DNA from: Chara braunii
Lineage: Eukaryota; Streptophyta; Charophyceae; Charales; Characeae
DNA: 25,214 nucleotides
Assembly: GCA_003427395.1 (NCBI GenBank)
Contig: BFEA01000795.1
Coordinates: forward strand, 117,877-143,090
Direction of reading: 5' to 3'
Under the pieces are notes generated by a model. It was not told the origin of the DNA. It did no database searches and saw only the letters and a list, made by a program, of their open reading frames with translations. The first letter of the stretch is position 1. Every line of letters starts with the position of its first letter. This document shows, one piece after another, positions 16,931 to 25,214 of this stretch. A program made the position numbers and the translations under genes.

Positions 16931-16931
<1 letters not shown>

Positions 16932-16940
16932 AAGGCTTGT

Positions 16941-16989
16941 ACAGGTTTGCTAGGGAAGGTGATAAGAGCAGCCTTCCCTAGCAGCCTGT
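16941..16989 (-). other. 3'-terminal stem-loop of the LINE
   Basis: Arms 16941-16959 and 16972-16989 pair: an 11-bp perfect inner stem (GCTAGGGAAGG / CCTTCCCTAGC) plus an outer ACAGG/CCTGT extension with one small bulge, closed by a 12-nt loop. It lies about 10 nt from the poly(A) tail, where many LINEs keep the structure their RT recognises. Confidence 0.8.
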
Positions 16990-17026
16990 TAATCGCCGCT
17001 CCATCTATTGGTGGGGAGCATCACCT

Positions 17027-17050
17027 GCTGGAAACCGGGTCCAGCGTCCC
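17027..17050. repeat. 24-bp hairpin motif, copy 1
   Basis: GCTGGA-AACCGGG-TCCAGC followed by GTCCC: a 6-bp stem with a 7-nt loop. It is identical over 24 bp to the copies at 17102 and 17386, all within the LINE 3' UTR. Confidence 0.92.
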
Positions 17051-17101
17051 TTGAATACATCATGGCAAAAAAACCGTGGATTCTGAACATGACACCGCTG
17101 T

Positions 17102-17125
17102 GCTGGAAACCGGGTCCAGCGTCCC
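17102..17125. repeat. 24-bp hairpin motif, copy 2
   Basis: The same 24 bp as at 17027, offset by 75 bp. It is followed by a region with several Ns (17146-17247). Confidence 0.92.
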
Positions 17126-17385
17126 ATAGCCAAACATTTCCACCTNTTTTCCTATCCCTTGGCNTAGGCGGGTATTGGGGGGTGGCCACCGGGGGNCACC
17201 AGTGGAGTCTCCCTCCTTTACCCAGCCTCCGCCCACNGCCTACCTTNTTTGTGGTGTCCATAGGCATCATCTAAGATATTACTTCTGGCAGCTACCACCC
17301 GCCCACCTACTGTCTGCGAAAGCAGACTAACCATTGCTGGGTGCAACATACCAAGAAATGCAAAGAAATACAAGGAGCTACTCCT

Positions 17386-17409
17386 GCTGGAAACCGGGTC
17401 CAGCGTCCC
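17386..17409. repeat. 24-bp hairpin motif, copy 3
   Basis: The same 24 bp, 284 bp beyond copy 2 and only about 19 bp from the ORF2 stop codon at 17428-17430. The CCTGCTGG prefix is shared with copy 1. Confidence 0.92.
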
Positions 17410-17427
17410 CTACCAATTCCAGCCCAN

Positions 17428-17949
17428 TCACGTGGTCGTGAGGACTTCAGCTAAAGATAGCGGGTGCGGCGGGAAGGGGTCAGAAAAATCCTGAGCAGGC
17501 CGTAGCGGGGAGCCCGGATCAATCATAGTCCAGTCATGGAAGATCAATTGGTAGTCTCTTGTTACTTCTGCTCGGGGGTCATCCTATGATCCCCTTTCTG
17601 GCTGTTTACCAGTCCATTTCACCTCGGCCACCCATCCCTCCCTTTCTCCCCCCAGCCAATTCTTGCTGAATGCAGAAATAATTCTGTTCATATCTCCCCA
17701 GGAGTGGACTTGGTCGAGCTTATCCTTGGCCGTCTTCCATTGGGCCGCAATCTCGTACTGGACCAGTGTCCGGAGTTAGTCCAGGACCTCACCTCCCTCC
17801 ACCTGTGCCACTTCTATCTCATAGCAGCATCTTTTCCACCATATCGTCCAGAGGACGCTCCTTCTTCCTAAGTTGAACATGTTCTCCTCAAATGTTTGCC
17901 CTTGGATTGGGGGATAATATCCCAACAAGAGGGCTCTCCAGTCCCAGGG
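17428..17949 (-). pseudogene. LINE ORF2, extreme C-terminal segment
   Basis: The ORF2 frame continues below the stop at 17950-17952, with further stops at 17776-17778 and 17584-17586, and ends at a TGA at 17428-17430. Between stops the residues still look like protein: FNLGRRSVLWTIWWKRCCYE (the usual tryptophan-rich end of the RVT zinc-binding region), QYEIAAQWKTAKDKL and SAFSKNWLGGEREGW. All lie in one frame, so the damage here is point substitutions rather than indels. Confidence 0.75.
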
Positions 17950-18318
17950 TCAGGCTATGCCAGGGACTATGTGGCGCCATATCCTGTCCCAGCTCCTCCA
18001 CAATAATACTGACGCAGGACATTGGAGGAAGATATGCTCAATGGTTTCCGCCCGCCTCCCCCCAGGGTAGCTTGAGAGACATTTTTTGCACCAAGGCAGC
18101 GCCTTCCCTTGTTGCTTCAGGCGTGTGTGGTCTATTAGCCAGTCATTTGTCGGCAGGCATCTATGTTCAATTTGCCATTGTAGGGCAGAGATTTTGGCTG
18201 GTCTGTTGCTATACTGTGCGAACCAGCGGATGGGTTTCAGAAGTCCGCGGTCAATGTTGAGATGACGATACCATCTATCTTCTACCCGATCCCGCAGGTN
18301 GCATCTTGGTCTAAGCAT
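17950..18318 (-). pseudogene. LINE ORF2, RVT zinc-binding domain segment
   Basis: This segment is in the same frame as the RT segment, directly after one stop (18319-18321). It contains SALQWQIEHRCLPTNDWLID, then WCKKC and, 19 residues on, EHIFLQC and LLWRSWDRIW. This is the C-x2-C ... H-x4-C pattern of the zf-RVT domain found after the RT in plant LINEs, which probably binds nucleic acid. One codon contains an N (18300). The single stop separating it from the RT would truncate ORF2. Confidence 0.85.
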
Positions 18319-20532
18319 TCAGTATACTGTTTTACATTTTAAATCTTGTAGTGCTATGGCATTCGCATCCATCGCCCCTGACGGAGGGCTCATGGTCCAA
18401 CGCCATTCGTCAGGGTCCAGTGGGAGATCCCCAATTGGAACTCGTGGGCGGAATACCTTCTGGTGCCCTCCCTTTTCTGTGACCCTGATGCGATACACCT
18501 CTTTTTTATTTTTCCATATGAAGGGTTGCTGCTTGCTTCCCAGTTCCTCGCCCTTCCAAATGGAAAAGACTTCTATAAGTACCCGTGTGTGGTCAGCGAG
18601 GTGTATGTAGCCTACTTCTTGTTCTCGGTCGGGGAGTCCCACCCAGTCACCTTCTTTTATGCAGGGGCCTTTCCTCAGGGTGGTGTACCAATGCAGAGGG
18701 AAACTATCAATCAACTCTTCCAATACCCTCTCGGTAAAGTGGCAATACCGTAGTGTCGCTTTTATCCTTCCACTGCTCTTCCATTCCCTTCCCTCTACAT
18801 CCCAAAGGTCCCCTACCCTGCGTACTCCGTGCTTTACCCACCCCTTCCATGGGGGGTCCGAGGCATTTCGTACCCTCCCCCCTGAGTCTGTTATTAAACG
18901 ATTCCCAAACATGGGTTGCCGATATATTTCCCCCCATCTCTCTGGTGTCGGCTTATCGGGCGGGGGGATCTTTCTCCATGTACGTATAAGCCGTACCCAG
19001 AATCTATCTGTAGGGTCCCCATTTCTGTATTTCCTGGTTAACCTCCAGTATCTGTCCTCCAACCATGTGCAGGGGTCAATTTCGGGCGGAGATTCTGGGA
19101 CCAGGTCAGCGATTTGTGCTAGAGCAAGTGGAACCCATGGGGAGGTTGGGGAGAAAATGATGTGCTGAAGCCAGCGGACAGAAAGCGCTTGGAATTGTGT
19201 AGCCGGATCCACAATCCCTAATCCGCCTTTGTTCTTTGGTTGGATCACGGATTCCCAAGCTACACGACTGATCGCATGGGTGTTGCTGCTATTTCCTCTC
19301 CACAAGAAAGCCGCTAACTGTTGTTTAAGTGTTTTGAGCCCTCCGTTGCTCATTGGCCATAAGACGGCCTTGTACCAGAGCGTGGCCAAGACCACATTAT
19401 TTATAACGAGGGCTCGTCCGAAGATAGACGTGTGCTTATTATTCCATTTTTCTAGTTTAACTTGTGCCGGTCCGGACAACCACTCGTCGTTAGATGCTGG
19501 CCTACCTTTAGCACTGATAAGTGCCCCTAGAATTCTAAGGGGATCCTCTGGAGGTAACCATGTGACTGGGGGGTATTCTAGAGGTTTTCCTCCCTGGTGA
19601 TGCAACCACCACCCTGTAGTCTTCTGTCCCCAATTGACGGTCATATCCGAAATGCAGCAAAATTTGTTCATAAGGTGGTAGATTTCTTCCATGTTGGCCG
19701 CCGTCGCCTCCACCATAATGGTAAGGTCATATGCAAATAGGGAACAGATAGGTGTCGCCTCTTTGGGAATACTTGATATTTGGATTCGTGTGAGGTCCTT
19801 GTTTTGGCGCAGGTTCGCTGACAGTGCTTCCATGATCACCAAAAAAAGGTATGGGGCGATAAGGTCTCCTTGTCTCACCGACCGTTGAAGCTCAATTGGT
19901 GGTGCGACTGACCCATTAACCTGGACACAGGTGGTAGCATTGTTGTGAAGGATCTTTACCCAGCGCCGAAATACCGGCCCAAAGTTCATTCTTTCTAGGC
20001 ACATGTCTAGGAATTTCCAGTCGACGTGGTCATAGGNTTTTTCAAAATCTATAAAGACAATAGCCGCGTTGGCTTGCTTCCGTCGTGCCAATTGGACCAC
20101 GTCGTTGATCAGCAGGATATTCTCTTGAATGTTNCTGTCCGACATGAACCCAGTCTGGGCTGGGTGAATGACCTCTTCCAACACTGTCGCCATGCGGTTG
20201 GCCAGTGCTTTGGAGAGCATTTTGTATACCACCGTAAGCAGTGTAATGGGTCTGTAGTTCCTGATGTTCATCTTATCGTCTTTTTTGTAGAGCAAGGACA
20301 ACACCTTTTTTCCCACTGTTTCTCCCATTTCCCCGCCCACCCATACCTTTTGGTAGTATTCCCATAGGTTCACACTGAGGTCTGACCACATGGATTCCCA
20401 AAATTCTTTAGGAAAACCATCTATATCAAGGGTCTTATCTTCCTTCATTTGAAGGAGCGCGGTCCATATTTCGTCCTCGGTAAGTGTTGTCTCTAGGTTG
20501 TCCCGCTGCTGAGGAGAGATGTGCCGATCCAT
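18319..20532 (-). pseudogene. LINE ORF2, reverse transcriptase segment (active site mutated)
   Basis: A 737-codon open segment on the minus strand. RT blocks in order: DGFPKEFWESMW, LLYKKDD and NYRPITLLTVVYKMLSKALA, HPAQTGFMSD, AAIVFIDFEK-x-YDHVDW (motif A, Asp kept), RSVRQGDLIAPYLF (motif B), and then CSLFAYDLTIMVEA where other LINEs have FADD. The first catalytic Asp of the pair is Tyr (TAT at 19731-19729), one base from GAT. Polymerisation needs that Asp, so the copy is dead even if translated. After the palm come the FLWRGN block and VPLALAQ block shared with the fragment at 12513-12928. The listed start is only the first ATG after a frameshift; the domain begins upstream at about 20575 in this frame (IQDFVLPMDRHIS). 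Two codons contain N. Confidence 0.92.
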
Positions 20533-21224
20533 TGGAAGTACGAAGTCTTGTATTTCCCGGGTCCTTCCTTCTTCATTAGAGGAGGGATTTGGGAGGTATA
20601 CAATTGTTTGAAAAAATTCCTCATGATCAGAGTGCAGTGTGCTGTGTCTGTGGCAATGGTGTTATTATTTTCAGGGTCGAACAGGGCTTCGATGACCGTC
20701 CGCCGTGCCCTGGCGGTGGCCAAAGAGAAAAATTGTGTATCCATTGAGGCGTCATGGGTGAGCTTGGACATTTTCCCTCTGATTCTTATTCCTTGCCATC
20801 GATGTAAGGCGTATTGCAGGAGTTGATTTTTCAGATTCTGGATAGAAATGATAATATTTTGAGATTCTTGCTTTAAGGTTGGGTGTGCGGTTTCTGCCTG
20901 TTTCTCCAATGTAAGTAAGTCACTGTGGGTGGTCATTTCCAATTGCTGTCGTAAGGCGGCTTTGGCTTTAGAAAACTCCTTACATTTTCTAGCCAGAAAG
21001 ATGAGGCCATTATTGAACCACACGAGGTAAGAGTCGAAAAGATGTTTTTCTCTACGCCAGAACTCCCATTCGTGTCGAATCATTTGAGGGAAGGATGAGT
21101 CCTTAAGTAAGGATGTATTCAGTTTGTAGAAGTCAGACCCTTGATCCGGCCTTTTCCTCATTGTTAGTATGATGCCACATGTTTTATGGTCAAGGCCTGG
21201 ATGTGGACTTCGAGGGAGAATCAT
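20493..21224 (-). pseudogene. LINE ORF2, end of endonuclease and linker to RT
   Basis: In the same frame as the endonuclease segment, directly after a stop at 21225-21227. It begins with the last endonuclease motif, GLDHKTCGIIL, where the catalytic His of the usual S-D-H lies. A long charged helix-rich linker follows (RREKHLFDSYLVWFNNGLIF, EFSKAKAALRQQLEM, HRWQGIRIRGK), as seen between endonuclease and RT in plant LINEs. Near 20560 the reading frame shifts into the RT frame; in the present frame it ends at 20493. Confidence 0.85.
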
Positions 21225-22028
21225 TCACCATCGCAGGGCGCCCTCTAGGTCATTGGACAGCAAGATGAGATCTATTCGAGATCTTGATAATCGCGTCAGG
21301 TTGCTGTCTCTGACACATGTGAATATGCGCGCTTGAGGATGCATCCGCCGGAATGTATCGAAGACGGAAAGCAACTCGCAAAGATCTGCTATCATTTGTT
21401 CGTCCTCCATCGCAGCAAAGGAGGGAGATTCCTGGGGATTCCATCTATCCAAGCTTTTATGCGGGGTTGCATTGGAATCTCCTGCTATTATTAGGGGAAT
21501 CCCCTCTGGGACTTGCATTCCCAGTCTCCCTAGGAATTCTCTCCTTTCTCCGACTGAGTTTGGTGAGTAAATACAGATAATACAGAGTAGCTCCAGTTCC
21601 AACATCCCAAGGACCGGGGCCCAACGCCCCCCCTCCTCATCCACTGCCCAATGGACCGGTTGAAACCTAGACTCCGGGGGTATCCAGACTGCGACCCCGG
21701 CAGAACCAAGTGTTGGGGCGTGGGCTCTTATGGCCGTATGAGGCCAGGCAAGACTGTGAACTCTGTTATGATCCGGAATGTTTTGCAAGTGGGTTTCTTG
21801 AATACAAATTACGTCGGGCCACCGTCTTCCCCCAATGCCCTTAAGCTGATCCCAAATGGCCTGGCGTTTTTCTGGTTTGCGTGATGCCAGGTCGTTCACA
21901 TTGAGGGAGCGGAGGTCCAAGTCGGCAGAGTCAACACATTTCCTCCAAGCCGGGTTCCTAGAGTATAGGATATCTATATCGTCCATTGTGTGATGATCCC
22001 CCTCCCTTTGTTTCATAGTGGATGCCAT
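21225..22028 (-). pseudogene. LINE ORF2, APE-type endonuclease domain
   Basis: A 267-codon segment with the apurinic-endonuclease-like motifs in order: SLNVNDLAS near the start, DVICIQETHLQ (catalytic Glu), CIYSPN, IIAGDSNAT (D-x-N), and SRSRIDLILLS. The final His motif lies just past the stop at 21225-21227. This enzyme nicks target DNA to prime reverse transcription. The N-terminus overlaps the ORF1 stop by 16 nt. There are two candidate starts, ATG 22028 and, four codons later, ATG 22016, which overlaps the ORF1 TGA as ATGA. Motifs are well preserved, so decay of this domain is recent apart from the stop. Confidence 0.92.
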
Positions 22029-22522
22029 TTCTTAATGTCCCACTTGTCCAGCTGTAGGATCTTTTTCCGTGTCATTCGGCACAGACATATGCATACGTCA
22101 TCCTCGGACCAGTATTCGCTAGCTTTTATTTTTGCGCACTGTAGGTCCAGGAGAGCGTTGTGGCCGAACCAACCCAGATTGGCAGTTTTATTGGGTTCAA
22201 AGCGCAGGTAGAGGTCGTTTCTGGCCATCTGCTCATCGCTACAGGCTTCGAAACGCAGACCTGCATTTGCCCCAGGAGCATAGTGCTTGGGGATGAAGGT
22301 CGACATTTGTCTGGTGAAGATCCTGGCCCTCTCTCCTTGGTCACTTTCCTGAGGTGCAAAGTCCCAACCTTGTAATGTCACACCTCCATATTCTCCCACG
22401 GGGGAGAGTCCCACTTCCCATTTCCCTTCCGCCTTTCTAAGGGGGAATACAAGTACCGCGTTTGGCTTAGATAGTGGTAGCTCAAAAAGGCCTCGTTCGA
22501 TAATCTGTATGAGTTTAAGTCT
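22013..22522 (-). pseudogene. LINE ORF1, C-terminal segment
   Basis: An open segment of about 169 codons from 22522 to the TGA at 22015-22013, in a frame different from ORF2. It includes IIERGLFELPLSKPN, KWEVGLSPVGEYGGVTLQGW, FIPKHYAPGANAGLRFE and LGWFGHNALLDLQCAKIKA, and reads as a folded domain I do not recognise by name. By position it is the C-terminus of ORF1. Upstream it meets a stop at 22525-22523 and the frame must change to join the proline-rich part. Confidence 0.6.
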
Positions 22523-22667
22523 TCATGAGGTCATCCCCCCGTCTGACGGTTCCGCCCCCTTTGTCTCCGGCTGCACCTCTCGGTCCTGCTCTTTCTGTTC
22601 AGTGTGCTTTGCTTCTAAAGGAGGGCGAAAGCGACTCCGGGCAACAACCAAGATTCGTTGAAAGGCT

Positions 22668-23504
22668 TCAGCCCATGTCAAGTGAGGGGGGGGCCCGGAT
22701 GTTTAGTGCAGTTCTGAGTGAGGGGGTGTTATTCAGGAGTCCCACCAGTTCGACATACGACCTGTCCCAGTATTCTTCTCCCTCCACTAGGCAGTCTGAT
22801 TGGAGATGCTTAAGTATCCAGTCCGCCACTACTTGTATTTTCTGGTCCAGGCCCATCTCCTGGGGAGGGGCGTCAGGGTCTACCTGGCCTTGTGGGGGCT
22901 CCTCCATTTCCACATCCGGAGGAGGGGGAGGGGGAGATGCATCCACCTCCATCTGCTGCGGCCTGAAGGCGTCTGAGCAGAAGTCTGAGGGCAATGGTCA
23001 TGCCTCCTCATGATCCATCTGCTGCGGGGGGGTGGGCCCGAGAGGGTGCTCTTGCTCAGGCAAGGGCTTTTGTTGCGGCTGTTGCGGTTGCTGTACCTTC
23101 CCCCTCGCCTGCTGTTTCAGCCGCATCCCTTGCTGGGTTAGGGGGTGGTCCTTGGCTCTGTCTGTCACGATATCCCCCCCATCTTTTGATCCGGCTGCAC
23201 CATCCGTAGCAGCATCCCCCCCATCTCTTGTGCCTCCCGCAGCAGCAGCNTCCTTCTCCTTTGTGTTTTCTAATGGGGTCGGAGCAAGAGTGTCTTTCAA
23301 TAACTGCTGCGTTCCTTCGCTGCTTTGGCCNGGATTCCCCCCCCGGGTCGCCTCCTTTTTTTGATTGAGTTCTTTNAGGCCCTGTCCCTGATTGTCCCGG
23401 TTCCCCAGGTCCAGGCAGGCAAATTGATTGCTGTCTGCACGTATTGTATTTTCTTTATTTTCTGGTGCCTTTTTCTGCAGCGCTCCATTCCTCCTTCCCA
23501 CCAC
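22668..23504 (-). pseudogene. LINE ORF1, low-complexity middle segment
   Basis: Two open stretches in one frame (23504-23001 and 22997-22668) are separated by a single TGA (23000-22998). The first is Gln/Gly/Lys-rich with QQPQQPQQKP and GGDAATDGAAGSKDGGD repeats. The second begins acidic and proline-rich (MEVDASPPPPPPDVEMEEPP) and then turns helix-like (DQKIQVVADWILKHLQSD, SYVELVGLLNN). Such linkers are common in plant LINE ORF1. Three codons contain N. Confidence 0.6.
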
Positions 23505-23928
23505 CTCCCATACTTCCTGCTTTTTGTTCTTTGCCAGAGGGGGGGTTCATGTGTACTTCTAGGGCCTTGGGAGGCACCCATGTTGTTGGTGGTCTGGACC
23601 CCGGTTGTGGTTCCCCTTGCCCTTCCCAAGACCAACCGGTGACCTCCCCACCCTTCCCATCAGGTGCATCGACATAGACCCATCCCTCGTGTCCAGGATC
23701 GACAGTCCGCCACTTGGATTCGTCAAAAGGGTCTTTCCTCAGGCGTCCAATGGGTTTGGCTGTGCGGGATGGGTGGCGGGAGCACGCTGTGTCAGTATAT
23801 AAGTGGCCATATGACTGGCACTTAAAACACCACGGCCTCAGTTTATGAGCCGTGTGGATCCGATATAGCTTCCCCCCCCACAGAGAAGGGGATGACGTCA
23901 TCAATCGAAAAGATGTGGTCGTCTGCAA
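23455..23928 (-). pseudogene. LINE ORF1, CCHC zinc-knuckle segment
   Basis: The supported coding part starts at about GGKLYRIHTAHKLRPW and continues into a zinc knuckle at residues 34-49 of the open stretch (23829-23782): C-F-K-C-Q-S-Y-G-H-L-Y-T-D-T-A-C, a CX2CX4HX6C form. A basic patch and a Gly/Glu-rich tail follow. In plant LINEs the ORF1 knuckle binds element RNA. The first 16 residues of this open stretch are probably out of the true frame, because the frame changes at a run of eight C (23872-23879). An acidic reading, RRDDYLMLAIDLADDHIFSI, precedes it in the next frame (24070-23880). Confidence 0.8.
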
Positions 23929-23951
23929 GGTCGATAGCCAACATCAGGTAA

Positions 23952-24968
23952 TCATCCCTGCGAGCCATGTGTGGGGGGGGGGGGGTTGATGAAACCCACC
24001 ACCTCGTATTTCTCAGCGAAATCCTGCACAAAGGCAGCTTGGATTTCGACCGGAATGTGGCGGAATTCAACCCAAAAATGTTCTCTCATCATCTGATCCC
24101 TGAGTTCCTCGGGTCGTTGTGGCTTCGGAGGGGCCCAGGGATAGATGTGAACTTCTGATCTGTCACAGCGGAGGGACTTCCAACCATCCATTGTTCTTTT
24201 GTCCTCCTCCGCNAGACNNAGAANAGTGATGATTGAAGTTGACANGGGTTGAACCAGGAACATCTCCNGGGNTTTTAAGGCAGATCCTNTGAATGCTGCC
24301 AAGCGCTCTCTNATCCAGGCCACTTTGTCATTGGTGGATTTGAAGGCAGCNTCATCATGAAATGCCCAGTTGCTTGCGTGGGCGGTGTATACTGCATTTC
24401 GTGTCTTAACTGCCTCTCCCGGGAGAGTTCTAACTACTGTGGTTTTGCCCGCCTGGTGAAGGACCTTCTTCTCTGAGGAGGACAGGAGCCGAGACAGGAA
24501 GAAAGCTCCTGCGGTTGTTAAGTTTGCCGAGGGAATCTTCCATTGATCCTTCGCTCCTCCCTCACTCTCACCTTCCTTTTTCCGTTGAATTGTGATGGTG
24601 TCCGGNGGGNATGGCCCTCTTACCCTCTCAGCCCAAGTTTGGCCAGAAGGGCAGCGGGAGGCTGGGGAAGAAGGTCCCGGATGCTTGCTGCTGGAGGACA
24701 GTGCTTCCCCTGCTGATTGGGTTCCCTGATGTTCCCTGTTCATCCCGTCCTTCTCCGTACTGTGTGCAGCTGAGCTATCCCTTGTGGATAGAGTATCCTC
24801 ATTCATTCTAGTTTCCATAACTTCTCCCCCCTCCCCTCCTCTTTTATCCTCCCCTAACCGTTTGTGAGCATAATGCCTCGCCACCCCCCTATAAAGGAGC
24901 ATGGAGTCCATTTTCCTATGCACCCGCTGGTGACGAACCCGCACACTATCATTTCTGTTGTTTACCAT
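23952..24968 (-). pseudogene. LINE ORF1, N-terminal segment (DUF4283-like)
   Basis: A 338-codon open segment starting MVNNRNDSVRVRHQRVHRKM. The first 120 residues are charged and Ser-rich, probably disordered. A more structured part follows, with LSRLLSSSEKKVLHQAGK and an end reading REHFWVEFRHIPVEIQAAFV, FAEKYEVVGFINPPPP. This resembles the PVWVRL-x-x-LP ... IA-x-x-(V/I)G pattern of plant DUF4283 ORF1 proteins that bind RNA. It ends at a 13-base G run (23973-23985) where the frame changes. There are many N codons at 24213-24352 and 24605-24610. The true start may lie a little upstream. Confidence 0.7.
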
Positions 24969-25214
24969 GTTGTCCTGCTAACGGGTATCTGGGACCAGAT
25001 CAGAGTGCCGGGGGTCAGGGGATCAGCGGGACAGGCGCTGCGGACCGGGATGGGTGATGCAGGCCGGGGGTGGTATGGCTTGTGAGGGACGGTCGAGGTC
25101 GAGGGATCCGCCGGGATCGGGATGGTGATAAGTCGGGGTAAGGGGAGCTGCGGGGTCCGGATCAGAGCAATAGGGGCAGAGGGCGAGGGTGGGGGATCCC
25201 GTCAGGATCGAGGT
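24969..25214 (-). other. Probable LINE 5' UTR (reaches window edge)
   Basis: Noncoding sequence upstream of LINE ORF1, rich in GGGATC, GGATC and CGGG-type words on the plus strand. No 5' end or target-site duplication is visible, so the element probably continues beyond the window. Confidence 0.45.

Larger units (their letters stand above)
16885..25214 (-). mobile_element. L1-like non-LTR retrotransposon (LINE), nearly full length, inactive
   Basis: On the minus strand, reading from high to low coordinates, are a probable 5' UTR (25214-24969, window edge), ORF1 (about 24968-22013), ORF2 (22028-17428), a 3' UTR with hairpins (17427-16931) and a poly(A) tail interrupted by single G bases (16930-16885). 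At over 8.3 kb it is longer than typical plant L1 elements, mostly because ORF1 is long. The endonuclease, RT and RVT zinc-binding domains give the class. Inactivating changes include FAYD in place of FADD, in-frame stops at 21225, 18319, 17950, 17776 and 17584, a frameshift near 20560, and several breaks in ORF1. The 5' target-site duplication is outside the window. Confidence 0.92.

Noticed and set aside
17892-18260. Plus-strand ORF of 122 codons
   Set aside because: Antisense shadow of the LINE RVT zinc-binding segment.

Overview
This is a eukaryotic, nuclear, repeat-dominated window. I see no bacterial or organellar gene organisation: no operons, no Shine-Dalgarno-led gene runs and no rRNA or tRNA clusters. 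The evidence is a plant-type GNAT acetyltransferase exon behind a clear 3' splice site, two U6 snRNA-derived copies, a Ty3/gypsy-like gag/protease relic with an initiator-Met primer site, several L1-like LINE relics, and many minisatellites and homopolymers. The style suggests a streptophyte alga or plant. A charophyte such as Chara is my best guess, but that is inference from the feel of the retroelement proteins, not a demonstrated match. Scattered single Ns and long homopolymers point to a draft assembly.

Layout. 1-440: GA microsatellite and two tandem duplications. 306-3665 (minus): 5' half of a decayed LTR retrotransposon, in the order primer-binding site, leader, gag, CCHC knuckle, protease. 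3666-5700: no recognisable gene. 5704-6202 (minus): terminal exon of a GNAT N-acetyltransferase, the only convincing host protein-coding exon. 6203-8600: short tandem duplications, three B-box-like motifs and a 32-bp-arm foldback. 8626-8737 (plus): U6 pseudogene with an A tail. 9490-10139 (minus): relic of a reverse transcriptase with a VDD active site, different in class from the LINEs. 10307-11710 (minus): second LINE relic. 11985-12181: inverted-repeat (MITE-like) element. 12513-12928 (plus): third LINE fragment. 12953-13092 (minus): U6 copy inside a 15-nt target-site duplication. 13200-16400: weak ORFs, a nearly perfect 65-bp duplication, a 500-bp G-depleted tract, an AT-rich tract and a minisatellite. 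16491-16884 (plus): an ORF cut off by a LINE. 16885-25214 (minus): a nearly complete LINE (poly(A) tail, 3' UTR with hairpins, ORF2, ORF1), probably running past the window edge.

How the parts fit. The large LINE has ORF1 (DUF4283-like region plus CCHC knuckle) and ORF2 (APE endonuclease, reverse transcriptase, RVT zinc-binding domain). The two ORFs overlap through an ATGA stop/start. This copy is dead: the RT FADD box reads FAYD, and there are several stops and frameshifts. The U6 copies, one with a clear target-site duplication, suggest that LINE-type machinery in this genome has mobilised U6 RNA in trans. Most of the window is therefore a record of retroelement activity around one ordinary acetyltransferase gene.
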